Assembly: GCF_012027425.1 (NCBI RefSeq)
Contig: NZ_SNUE01000003.1
Span: forward strand, 240,110-304,109
Origin: Thermococcus sp. MV5
GTDB taxonomy: Archaea > Methanobacteriota_B > Thermococci > Thermococcales > Thermococcaceae
Length of the DNA: 64,000 nucleotides
Direction of reading: 5' to 3'
Under the pieces are notes generated by a model. That model saw only the letters and a program-made list of their open reading frames with translations, made no database searches and was not told where the DNA came from. Each line of letters begins with the position of its first letter. The first letter of the stretch is position 1. Below are positions 9,936-18,148 of the stretch, piece by piece. The position numbers and the translations under genes are program-made.

Positions 9936-10783
9936 CAGCCTTTCCCTCCTGTAACTACTATACCTTTAATCAGATATTTATTCAGCACAAGGAAGAGGAT
10001 TATCGTGGGTGCAGATGCCACGAGTGAACCTGCGATTATTGGAGTGTATTCCGTCCACATGCTTCTTTGGAAAGCAAAACTAAGCCCTACTGGGAGCGTG
10101 AAGTTCTCGGGGGACCTTAAGAAGATCAGTGGACCTATAAATGCATTCCAAGATCCTAAGAATTGATATACGGCTACTGCTCCAAGGGCAGGTCTTGCTA
10201 GAGGTAGGGCAATGTAGAAAAATGATTTTATCGGTCCGCATCCATCCAAACGAGCGGCTTCAAATATTTCGGTGGAAAGAGACATGAAGTACTGTCTCAT
10301 TAGGAATATGCTCGAGACATTAGTGAGGCCTAGAAGGGCAAGTCCAAAGATGTTGTCTATTAGTCCAAGCTTATATATTATAATGTAATTTGGTACTAAG
10401 GTTACGAACATGGGAATCATCAAGAGAGAAAGTAGAGCTGAAAAGAGAACGTCTCTCCCTGGGAATTTCAACCTGGCAAATGCATAACCGGCCATGCTGG
10501 TAAACATTATATTGCCCGCAACTATTAAACCTGCATAAAGAGCAGTGTTTCTAATCCATCTTGGGAATAATTCCAACCTAAAGAGTTTCTGATAATTCTC
10601 TAGGGTGAATGGACTAGGCACCCACTCTGGGGGGTATCTTGAAGCTTGAGCCCACGTCATAAAAGAAGCTACAAGGGATCGGATGAATGGCATTAGATAA
10701 ACGAGTGCAAAAGTTAATAGGACTGCATAAGTTATTACAACCCAGATGCGTCGTATTAACAGTTCTTTTTCTTTGGGTGTCAT
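9935..10783 (-). CDS. malG: Maltose-type ABC transporter permease MalG
   Basis: An inner permease of the CUT1 sugar importer with six predicted membrane helices. The EAA loop that docks on MalK is visible as EAARLDGCGPIKSFFYIALPLARPA. The start chosen is ATG 10783 (MTPKEKELLI). It overlaps the malF stop in an ATGA and has GGGAGG just upstream; a longer in-frame version reaching 10852 would overlap malF by about 70 bases and is unlikely. Length is then 282 residues, normal for MalG. It is translated with malF and malK from the TrmB-controlled promoter upstream of malE. Confidence 0.92.
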   Translation of the reverse strand: MTPKEKELLIRRIWVVITYAVLLTFALVYLMPFIRSLVASFMTWAQASRYPPEWVPSPFTLENYQKLFRLELFPRWIRNTALYAGLIVAGNIMFTSMAGYAFARLKFPGRDVLFSALLSLLMIPMFVTLVPNYIIIYKLGLIDNIFGLALLGLTNVSSIFLMRQYFMSLSTEIFEAARLDGCGPIKSFFYIALPLARPALGAVAVYQFLGSWNAFIGPLIFLRSPENFTLPVGLSFAFQRSMWTEYTPIIAGSLVASAPTIILFLVLNKYLIKGIVVTGGKG

Positions 10784-11718
10784 CTCATAGCCCTCCCATA
10801 CTTTTTCTGGAAGATATATGTGGTTGTAAAGATTATGGCAAAGAGGAACCAACTTTTAGCTGCTGCAACCCCGGGGTTAATTCTTGTAAATGCCTCGTTA
10901 TAGATATCCAGTGCTACTGTGTATCCTGCCCCTCCTGGCCCGCCATTAGCCCCAGCCATTACCCAGGCCAGGTCAAACATCTGGAGGGCCCCAATAAGGC
11001 CCATAACCACTACATACACTATCATGGGCCTTAACATTGGGATTGTTATGAAGAAGAATCTTCTTATGGGCCCTGCACCATCTAGCATAGCCGCCTCGTA
11101 TATCTCTTTGGGAATCGCTTGCATTGCTGCTAGGAAGGACACCATAAAGTGTCCGCTCGTTCCCCATATAGCAACAGTAGCTATCGCTAAGAGGAGATAA
11201 TTTCTATCGTTTATCCAGTCTATTGGTTGAAATCCTGGAATTACATGGGAAAGTGCAAAATTAATAAAACCGTTTTTCATGAAGAGCCAAATAAAAATCA
11301 AGGCGACTATAACGGAAGAGGTGGTTGCAGGAAGAAAGTAGGATACTTTAAAGAATTGTTGGCCTTTAATCTTTTGATTTGCAAAAGAAGCCAAAACTAT
11401 AGCAAGAAACGTTTGCACAGGGACAACTATTGCAGTATAAATAAGGATGTTTTTTAATCCTGTATAAAACGGAGAAAGCAAATATGAGGCTCCGTTGAGA
11501 CCTCTCATTAGGTCTCTTAACACTATCTCAAAATTTTTTAACCCCACAAATTGCATTGTGCCTATATAATCCCACTTGAAAAAGCTCAAATAGAAGGCAA
11601 ATCCCATTGCAAAATATCCAAAAACGAGATTTAGAATGACAGCGATCGAAATGAGAGATAAACCAGCAACAATTTCCTTATTCCTAGCCTTCTCATAAAA
11701 AGAAGAAAAAGAAAACAT
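10780..11718 (-). CDS. malF: Maltose-type ABC transporter permease MalF
   Basis: The partner permease of the importer, 312 residues, with an N-terminal helix followed by five more and the EAA loop EAAMLDGAGPIRRFFFITIPML. Archaeal MalF proteins of this family lack the large periplasmic loop of enterobacterial MalF, as seen here. ATG 11718 (MFSFSSFYEK) is chosen because GAGGTG at 11730-11725 is spaced 6 bases away; an upstream GTG at 11736 lies inside malE without a ribosome site. The product would form the translocation pore with MalG. Confidence 0.92.
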   Translation of the reverse strand: MFSFSSFYEKARNKEIVAGLSLISIAVILNLVFGYFAMGFAFYLSFFKWDYIGTMQFVGLKNFEIVLRDLMRGLNGASYLLSPFYTGLKNILIYTAIVVPVQTFLAIVLASFANQKIKGQQFFKVSYFLPATTSSVIVALIFIWLFMKNGFINFALSHVIPGFQPIDWINDRNYLLLAIATVAIWGTSGHFMVSFLAAMQAIPKEIYEAAMLDGAGPIRRFFFITIPMLRPMIVYVVVMGLIGALQMFDLAWVMAGANGGPGGAGYTVALDIYNEAFTRINPGVAAAKSWFLFAIIFTTTYIFQKKYGRAMR

Positions 11719-11728
11719 ATCAGTCACC

Positions 11729-13060
11729 TCAGCCACTTAATTCTTCTTGAACAACCTGCTTCATAACGTTTATTGCTTCGTCAATTGTTATTTCTCCTCT
11801 CATTGCAGCAGCCATTGCGTCACTGAACTTACCTTCAAGTGGTCCTGATTTTGGACCCCAAAGGAACACTATCATTTCGTCGTACTCAAAGGAGAGTGTC
11901 TTCTTGTGTTGTGGCCACATGTCTGGATCGTTCTCAAAGCCCTTTATGCTTGGTAGTGTGTGTCCTCCCTTGACAACAAGTTCTTTCTGTCCATCTGGAC
12001 CTAATAAGAATTCTACAAATTTCCAAGCCTCTTGTGGGTGTTCACTCTTTGCGTTTATTCCTAAGATCACTGTATATGCCATTGTAACTCTGCCTTCTTT
12101 TCCAGCTGGGACTGGAGCAATGTCCCAGTCTTCTCCATACTTGAAGTCGGGGAACTGATCAGCTAAGAATGGTATCATCCAGTTTCCACTTATTACCATG
12201 GCAACTTCTTGTTGACCAAAGGCATCTCCAAGCCATCCTGCACCTACATCTCCGGGTTGCACAACATAAGGAGTTAATCCTTGTTCTTCTCTCTCAATCT
12301 TTCCTTTCTTGTAGAGGTTTATGTACCAAGTAAGGGTCTCTTTAACCACTGGATTGTCAAACCAAGCTGCATCTTCAGGTTTTTCAAACCAAGGCTTTGG
12401 AGCACCGTTGCTCACGGCAACAGGTACGTATCTGTTGAATCCACCAAGGTAAATTGCCAAGCCAGGTTTTCCGGTTTTATCGGCTATTATCTTTGCGTAT
12501 TGTTCAAGCTCTTCCCAAGTTTCAGGTGGTTTTGTCAATCCTGCTTGCTCAAAGAGTTTCTTGTTATAGAAGAGAGCTAACATACTCCAATCTTTTGGAA
12601 GACCATAAAGCTTTCCATCTTTCTTAAAGGGCTCTAAGAGGAATGGATAGAATTGATCAACAAAGCTTTGGTCTGCAAGTTCGGATATGGGGTATAGAGC
12701 TCCCTTGTCGATGAATATTGGTGACCATGCGCTATCAACGTAGAATATGTCTGGAGCGACACCAGCTCCAAATGAAGCTAGGATGTTTTCATGGAACATT
12801 TGAGTAATGACCTCATATTTAACACCGATGTCCGGGTTTGCTTGCTCAAATTCAGCGATCATTTTTTGGTAGTTTTTCATCTCAGTTTCTCCAGCGCTCC
12901 AACCTGCAAATCTTATGAAGACTTTTTCTTGAATCTGTGTCTCGGTTTCAGTCTTTGTTTCTGTTGTTGGGGTTGGAGTTTGGCCTCCAATACATCCTGA
13001 GGCTACTACTGCAAAAAGCAGAGCAAAAATCAAAAGACCTCCAAAGAGAACTTTCTTCAT
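11729..13060 (-). CDS. malE: Maltose/trehalose-type sugar-binding lipoprotein MalE
   Basis: Extracellular substrate-binding protein of the importer. The N-terminus has a basic start (MKK), a hydrophobic core and the lipobox VASGC with lipidation Cys23, then a Thr/Pro-rich linker (about residues 28-40) that tethers the binding domain to the membrane, typical of archaea. The mature part is a family 1 binding protein with the GVAPDIFYVDS and KLYGLPKDW blocks. ATG 13060 has GGGAGGGAG upstream and is preferred over an upstream start at 13075. It is the first gene of malE-F-G-K. The neighbouring GH65 phosphorylase suggests an alpha-linked disaccharide substrate; which one cannot be read from sequence. 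Confidence 0.92.
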   Translation of the reverse strand: MKKVLFGGLLIFALLFAVVASGCIGGQTPTPTTETKTETETQIQEKVFIRFAGWSAGETEMKNYQKMIAEFEQANPDIGVKYEVITQMFHENILASFGAGVAPDIFYVDSAWSPIFIDKGALYPISELADQSFVDQFYPFLLEPFKKDGKLYGLPKDWSMLALFYNKKLFEQAGLTKPPETWEELEQYAKIIADKTGKPGLAIYLGGFNRYVPVAVSNGAPKPWFEKPEDAAWFDNPVVKETLTWYINLYKKGKIEREEQGLTPYVVQPGDVGAGWLGDAFGQQEVAMVISGNWMIPFLADQFPDFKYGEDWDIAPVPAGKEGRVTMAYTVILGINAKSEHPQEAWKFVEFLLGPDGQKELVVKGGHTLPSIKGFENDPDMWPQHKKTLSFEYDEMIVFLWGPKSGPLEGKFSDAMAAAMRGEITIDEAINVMKQVVQEELSG

Positions 13061-13075
13061 TTTTCTCCCTCCCAC

Positions 13076-13205
13076 CTAGGGTTAAGTGATATGGTCTTTC
13101 AATTTTTATACTACAATGATATTATATAAACCTTACTGATATAGTATACAATATATTTAAATAGTATTAATGCAGAAAAAGTATAGTAGCAAGGGACAGT
13201 GGGGG
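13076..13205 (+). promoter_or_regulatory. Divergent mal / trmB promoter region with candidate TrmB operator
   Basis: This AT-rich spacer separates malE (minus) from trmB (plus). A TATA-like TTATATAA at 13122-13129 can serve malE and ATATATTTAAATA at 13151-13163 can serve trmB. Between them lies TACT-GATAT-AGTA at 13134-13146, an inverted repeat of the TACT...AGTA kind reported for TrmB operators on maltose/trehalose promoters, here with a 5-base spacer. Its place, touching both TATA boxes, would let one bound regulator silence both directions. The repeat is seen; binding is inferred. Confidence 0.5.
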
Positions 13206-13212
13206 TGTAACA

Positions 13213-14271
13213 ATGGAAAACTATGCGTTTTTGATTGAGAAGCTACAGGAACTAGGACTCACGAAAAGAGAAGCTGAAGTGTATCTTGCTATTCTTGTGA
13301 GGAATGGAGCCACTGTGAAGGATCTTCTTGAGTCATTAGATATACATCAACCTCAATTGTATAACATAATCCAAAGCCTCATCAGGAAGGGGTTTATTAG
13401 AGCTTCTGCAGGGAGGCCTAGAATATATACTGCAAGTGATATAAGTGCCCTTATAGATATCCAGAAAATGAAGTTTGACCTTCTAAAAACCACTCTTCAA
13501 GAAGAACTTACGAAAATAAAAAGCAGGTCGGAAGAAGAGGGACCATATATCTCTATGGTTAGGAGTTTAGAGGGTGTATTGGCTAGCATTATAGAGATAG
13601 TTAACTCTGCAGAAGTAGAAATTAGGGCAGAACTGCCATTCCCTATTTTTAAAGAGATCAAACATTATCTTTTAGGGGCTGCTCAGAGAGGAGTGAACTT
13701 GTATCTTTTAGTATATCCTGGAACTGGAGGATTTGAGGAATTTAAGAGATTCAAAGATCAAGTGAAAATAAAAACTTCTGAGCTTGGGAACTTTTTGCTT
13801 GTTATTGCAGATCTTTCAAGTGCAGTTTATGCAAAAAGAAGGTTCTTTAGTGTTCATAAGTTTCCAGTTTCAAATACGGAGATTTATGGGTATGTCATTC
13901 AAGAAAAGGATTTATTGCTTAGGCTATTAAACATTCACAATAATCTCTGGATAAAGGCTAAAGAGGCCCTTTGTTGGGTTTCAAGGCCTGAACTATATCC
14001 GAAGACCTTTATAGAATTCTCTATGGCGCTTAACGAACTGGAAATTCTCTTAAAGCTTGGTTACACTCCCATAGTTACAGTAGAAGGAAGGGATATCAAA
14101 AGTAGTTACCCCATAAAAACTAAAGGAAGAGTTCGTTCTGTAAACCGTTTTGGGATTGTAAGTAATTTTGTTCTTGAGAGTGAAGAAGGAACATTAACTG
14201 TAGGGGGTTTTGACGCAGAAGTTGAGGATATCGAGGCTCAGCGCATTATAATAGAAAAAATAGAAAGATGA
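13213..14271 (+). CDS. trmB: TrmB-family sugar-responsive transcription regulator
   Basis: A 352-residue regulator. Residues 1-75 form a winged helix (LGLTKREAEVYLAILVRNGA ... HQPQLYNIIQSLIRKGFI), then a short coiled segment around 90-110 and a C-terminal sugar-binding domain ending in ESEEGTLTVGGFDAEVEDIE, which is the TrmB C-terminal pattern. In Thermococcales TrmB represses maltose/trehalose transporter genes and is released by sugar. Its position, divergent from malE and leading the HAD-GH65 genes, fits control of this locus. ATG 13213 has GGGGGTG at 13201-13207. Separation from the next gene is 15 bases, so it probably heads a trmB-HAD-GH65 operon. Confidence 0.9.
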   Translation: MENYAFLIEKLQELGLTKREAEVYLAILVRNGATVKDLLESLDIHQPQLYNIIQSLIRKGFIRASAGRPRIYTASDISALIDIQKMKFDLLKTTLQEELTKIKSRSEEEGPYISMVRSLEGVLASIIEIVNSAEVEIRAELPFPIFKEIKHYLLGAAQRGVNLYLLVYPGTGGFEEFKRFKDQVKIKTSELGNFLLVIADLSSAVYAKRRFFSVHKFPVSNTEIYGYVIQEKDLLLRLLNIHNNLWIKAKEALCWVSRPELYPKTFIEFSMALNELEILLKLGYTPIVTVEGRDIKSSYPIKTKGRVRSVNRFGIVSNFVLESEEGTLTVGGFDAEVEDIEAQRIIIEKIER

Positions 14272-14286
14272 TCTGGGGGGCAGCAA

Positions 14287-14991
14287 ATGAAGGAGATAGC
14301 ATTAATATGGGACTTTGATGGTGTGTTAGTCTTTACGCCTCATGAAGAAGCTTGGAAAAGAGCTGCAAGGCACTACGGAGCGGACATTGATCACGAGTTT
14401 TATGTGACTTATGTTTCAGGGAAACCAAGATATGAGGGAGCTCATAAGATATTGGAACTCAAGGGAATTTATGAAAGATATAATGCAAGGAGTGAAGAAG
14501 AGAGAAAGGACCTTCTACATGAATTTGCAGAGTTTAAGAACAGGATAGTCAACGAGATGTTTGAAAGGGAGGAATATGAGGTTAATTGGAATGCGATAGC
14601 CTTTTTACAAAACACAAAAGAAGCTGGAATAAAAAATGCTCTTGCATCTGCATCTAAAAATGCAACAAAACTAGCGAAAAAAGTCAAGATTGGGGAGAAA
14701 ACACTTGCTGATTTGTTTGATGTGAATGTTAGTGGAATGGCTCCAACTAAAAAAGAGGTTTTCAAACTGGCGATGGAAGAGTTGAGAAGAAGTTTTTCAG
14801 ATATCAAATTTTTCTTCGTAATTGAAGATGCTCCAGCAGGTATTCAGGCTGGAAAAGAACTTGGGGCCCTTACTTTGGGTTATGAACGGGAAGCGAGGTT
14901 GGATAGTGCTGATTTGACTTTTGATGATTTTGCCAAATTGGCTACTAAAAACCTTCAGCAGCTTATAGAAAAAAAGGAGGGTAGGGTATGA
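14287..14991 (+). CDS. HAD-family sugar phosphatase/mutase, probable beta-phosphoglucomutase
   Basis: A 234-residue HAD enzyme with motif I DFDGVLV (residues 9-15; nucleophile Asp9, acid/base Asp11), motif II ASASKN near residue 120, and motif IV VIEDAPAGIQAGKELG near residue 180. The helical cap after motif I is of the beta-phosphoglucomutase class. GH65 phosphorylases release beta-glucose-1-phosphate, and the gene for one overlaps this stop by 4 bases, so conversion of that product to glucose-6-phosphate is the natural role. A simple phosphatase cannot be excluded from sequence. A similar beta-phosphoglucomutase/GH65 pair has, from memory, been characterised in a Pyrococcus strain. Confidence 0.8.
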   Translation: MKEIALIWDFDGVLVFTPHEEAWKRAARHYGADIDHEFYVTYVSGKPRYEGAHKILELKGIYERYNARSEEERKDLLHEFAEFKNRIVNEMFEREEYEVNWNAIAFLQNTKEAGIKNALASASKNATKLAKKVKIGEKTLADLFDVNVSGMAPTKKEVFKLAMEELRRSFSDIKFFFVIEDAPAGIQAGKELGALTLGYEREARLDSADLTFDDFAKLATKNLQQLIEKKEGRV

Positions 14992-17231
14992 AGTTCAATT
15001 TCGAGTTTAACCGATACTCACCAAGAGAAGAGGAACTTTATGGTACTATATTAACATTAGGAAATGGCCATATTGGATTAAGGGGAGAAATTGAACTTGA
15101 ACCCACAATATATGGTACAACTGTTGCGGGGATTTATGACTATGCTCCCTATTTTTATAGAGAAATTGTAAATGCTCCTCGGGTAATTGGGCTGCAGATG
15201 ATGTTTAGTGGGGAGCCCCTTAATTTGAGCACACACAAGCTTTCAAGATATGAAAGAGAACTTAATATTAAGGAAGGAACACTAAAGACTTGGGTTCACA
15301 TGGAGACCCACAAAGGAGTGAAAATTCAATATGAGAGTTTAAGAATTGTTCATGGAAAACGAAAGAACCTTATTATATTAAAGTTTAAATTTCAAGCGAG
15401 TAAAGGGGGTTTATTGACTTTGGTAAATCCAATTGAAACAGATGTTGCAAACCCTTCTTACCGTCCAGAAATTATGGTAAAACATTGCTCACTTAAGGAA
15501 CTTTATTTTGATGAAGAATCAATATATGCGGAGGTTAGAACACTGGATGATAGATATAGCATTGGGATTGGAAGTTCTCTTATCACAGAGGAAAAGGTGG
15601 AGAGAAGTGTTATAAAGAGTAGTAAGGGTATAGCGGAGGTTTTGAGTCTACAAATTCGGCCTAATGAGGTCTATGAATTTATTAAATATGTGGTTATCTC
15701 ATCTAAAAACGATGAGAATTTAAAGGAACAGGTTTTAGGGGAACTTAGAGAAGCTGTGGAATTGGGGTTTGGGAAGCTTTATGAAGAGCACAGAGAGTAC
15801 TGGAACAACATTTGGAAAAAGGCCAAGATTGAGATTGAAGGTGATGATGAGGCAGAAAAAGGACTTAACTTTAGTCTCTTCCATTTGATTCAGTCACTAC
15901 CACGGGATAGCAATATTTCTTTAACAGCCAGGGGAATACACGGTTTTGGTTATAGGGGACATGTTTTCTGGGACACTGAGATTTATGCACTTCCATTCTT
16001 TATAGCAGTTTTTCCAGATGATGCCAAGAGAATGCTGATGTATAGATATAGGAATCTAAAACCTGCCAAAGAAAATGCTAAACTCAATGGTTATGATGGT
16101 GCTCAATTCCCTTGGGAGTCTGCTGACGATGGGTACGAGGCTACCCCCTCCCTTGTTCCTCTTGACATGGCTGGTAAGGAAGTTGTGAGGATTTACACAG
16201 GAGAGGAAGAGCACCATATAACTGCAGACATAGCTTATACTGTGGACTTGTACTATAAGTTTACTAGAGACGAAGAATTCATGTCAAAATATGGGCTTGA
16301 GATAATCCTTGAAACAGCCCGTTTTTGGGCCAGTAGGGTAGAATTTGATGAGAAGAAAGGGTATGTAATACGAAGGGTCATAGGTCCAGACGAGTATCAT
16401 GAGCACGTAGATAATAGCTTTTTCACGAATTTAATGGCAAAGCATAACCTTCTCTTAGGAGTTGCTTATTTTAAAAAAGCTCTGGAGCTTGGGGGCGAAT
16501 GGGCAGAAACTGTAAAAAGAACTGGAGTCAATGAAGAGGAAGTTCATAAATGGCTTCAGATAGCAGAAAGGATTTATATTCCAAGGCAGGTGGATGGAGT
16601 ATTCGAGGAATTTGATGGATATTTTGACTTGGAAGACTACAAACTTGATCCTTATGGTATTGGAGAAGCAAGACTTCCCGAAGAAATAAGAAAAAGGATA
16701 GGGAAAACAAGACTCATAAAGCAAGCAGATGTTATAGCAGCTCAATATCTGTTAAAAGAACAGTTTGATCTCGAGACAATTAAAAAGAACTTTGATTACT
16801 ATATTGTCCGAACGACTCACGGTTCTTCGCTTTCAATGCCGGCTTACAGCATAGTGGCCTCTTGGCTAGGCTACGATAGTCTGGCCTATGACTATTTCAC
16901 AAAGTGTGCTTATATAGATCTTAGGAACATTTATGGGAACACTCACGATGGCTTTCATCTTGCAACAGCAGGGGGAGTATGGCAAGCACTCTTCCGAGGT
17001 TTCTGTGGGATTGATATCAAGGATGATAGAGTAGAAATCTCACCAAGCTTACCTAAAAAATGGGAATCGGTAAGCCTTAGATTCTTTTTCAGAGGAGCAT
17101 GGATTGATCTTATTGTCAGAAATAACAAAATAAGGGCAAGAATCATTAATGGGACAAAAAATGTTAAAGTTTGTGCGTTTGGAAAAGAAGCTACCTTAAG
17201 TCTAGGAAAAGAAGTAACCTTGGAGAAATAG
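14988..17231 (+). CDS. GH65 disaccharide phosphorylase (kojibiose/maltose/trehalose type)
   Basis: A 747-residue inverting phosphorylase that splits an alpha-glucoside with phosphate to beta-glucose-1-phosphate. It has the N-terminal beta-sandwich, the linker, the (alpha/alpha)6 barrel and a small C-terminal sheet. Barrel landmarks: YDGAQFPWESADDGYE near residue 370, the general acid Glu in GPDEYHEHVDN (about 466-476), KQADVIAAQYLL and the phosphate-contacting RTTHGSSLSM near residue 610. The length and motifs exclude a GH65 hydrolase-only fragment. Substrate specificity depends on a loop I cannot assign with confidence. Together with malEFGK it would import and phosphorolyse a glucose disaccharide, saving one ATP equivalent per glucose. 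Confidence 0.9.
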   Translation: MKFNFEFNRYSPREEELYGTILTLGNGHIGLRGEIELEPTIYGTTVAGIYDYAPYFYREIVNAPRVIGLQMMFSGEPLNLSTHKLSRYERELNIKEGTLKTWVHMETHKGVKIQYESLRIVHGKRKNLIILKFKFQASKGGLLTLVNPIETDVANPSYRPEIMVKHCSLKELYFDEESIYAEVRTLDDRYSIGIGSSLITEEKVERSVIKSSKGIAEVLSLQIRPNEVYEFIKYVVISSKNDENLKEQVLGELREAVELGFGKLYEEHREYWNNIWKKAKIEIEGDDEAEKGLNFSLFHLIQSLPRDSNISLTARGIHGFGYRGHVFWDTEIYALPFFIAVFPDDAKRMLMYRYRNLKPAKENAKLNGYDGAQFPWESADDGYEATPSLVPLDMAGKEVVRIYTGEEEHHITADIAYTVDLYYKFTRDEEFMSKYGLEIILETARFWASRVEFDEKKGYVIRRVIGPDEYHEHVDNSFFTNLMAKHNLLLGVAYFKKALELGGEWAETVKRTGVNEEEVHKWLQIAERIYIPRQVDGVFEEFDGYFDLEDYKLDPYGIGEARLPEEIRKRIGKTRLIKQADVIAAQYLLKEQFDLETIKKNFDYYIVRTTHGSSLSMPAYSIVASWLGYDSLAYDYFTKCAYIDLRNIYGNTHDGFHLATAGGVWQALFRGFCGIDIKDDRVEISPSLPKKWESVSLRFFFRGAWIDLIVRNNKIRARIINGTKNVKVCAFGKEATLSLGKEVTLEK

Positions 17232-17286
17232 CTCTCTCTTTGCAAACATTTTTAACTTATTTTCTAAATTTTTCTCGGTGGGGTCG

Positions 17287-18147
17287 ATGGAATTGCTTTA
17301 TACTTATGAAACCTTAAAGCTTGAATTTCCTATGAGCGAGATAGAAAAAGCAGATTTTGTAATCTTGGGGATTCCCTTTGATGGGACTACTTCTTATAAG
17401 CCTGGAACTAGATTTGGTCCTACATTAATAAGGCAAGCTACTCTTAACTTAGAGAGTTACATTCTTGATTATGATATTGACTTAGCGGAGGTTAGAATAG
17501 CAGATGTTGGAGATTTAGCAATAGTGGCAGGTAATCCACTTGAGACAATAAAACGTGGTATTAAAACAATTGAGGAGATAAAAAAACTGAATCCAAAAGC
17601 AATTCCAGTAGTTCTCGGTGGAGAACATTCAATGACTTATGCACCGGTTAAAGCTTTAATGCCAAAGAGCTACATTGTTTTCGATGCTCATTTGGATTTG
17701 AGGGAGCAATATGAAGAAAATCCATGGAATCATGCTTGTGTGGCTAGACGTATATCGGAGTTGGGCATGGAGATAGCGGAATTTGGGATAAGAAGTGGGA
17801 CTAAGGAGGAAGTGGAATACGCAAAAGAAAGAGGTATTCATTGGGTTCATGCGAGACATTATAGCTTTGAGAGATTCAAGGAAATTGTAAGAGACTTGCC
17901 AGATCCAATATACATATCTATAGATATAGATGTTTTTGACCTTTCAATGGTGCCTTCTACGGGGACCCCTGAAGCGGGCGGCTTAAGATTTTGGGAGGTA
18001 GTAGAGGCATTGGAGTGGCTTGTACGGAATAAAGAAGTAGTTGGTTTTGATATAATGGAAGTGGCTGGAATGGAGCTCGGGGATGTCACAGCTTTAACAG
18101 CAGCAAAGCTTCTTTTTTACCTAATGGGAATGATTTCAAGGAGATAA
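17287..18147 (+). CDS. speB: Agmatinase / ureohydrolase (arginase family)
   Basis: A binuclear-manganese ureohydrolase of 286 residues. It has GGEHSM (His ligand), DAHLDLR (Asp-x-His-x-Asp ligands) and SIDIDVFD (two Asp ligands), plus NHACVARR in the substrate loop. In Thermococcales the enzyme hydrolyses agmatine or N1-aminopropylagmatine to make putrescine or spermidine, so it serves polyamine synthesis. ATG 17287 is preferred: GGTGGGG at 17277-17283 precedes it, whereas an in-frame GTG at 17278 falls inside that ribosome site. It is monocistronic and ends 2 bases from the convergent ClC gene. Confidence 0.9.
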   Translation: MELLYTYETLKLEFPMSEIEKADFVILGIPFDGTTSYKPGTRFGPTLIRQATLNLESYILDYDIDLAEVRIADVGDLAIVAGNPLETIKRGIKTIEEIKKLNPKAIPVVLGGEHSMTYAPVKALMPKSYIVFDAHLDLREQYEENPWNHACVARRISELGMEIAEFGIRSGTKEEVEYAKERGIHWVHARHYSFERFKEIVRDLPDPIYISIDIDVFDLSMVPSTGTPEAGGLRFWEVVEALEWLVRNKEVVGFDIMEVAGMELGDVTALTAAKLLFYLMGMISRR

Positions 18148-18148
18148 T

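Noticed and set aside
10784..10852. N-terminal extension of MalG
   Set aside because: It would overlap malF by about 70 bases; ATG 10783 has an ATGA overlap and a good ribosome site.
13076..13212. Thermococcales glycolytic motif (TATCAC-N5-GTGATA) in the mal promoter
   Set aside because: Only a lone GTGATA occurs near 13086; the other half is missing. The TACT-N5-AGTA repeat fits TrmB better.
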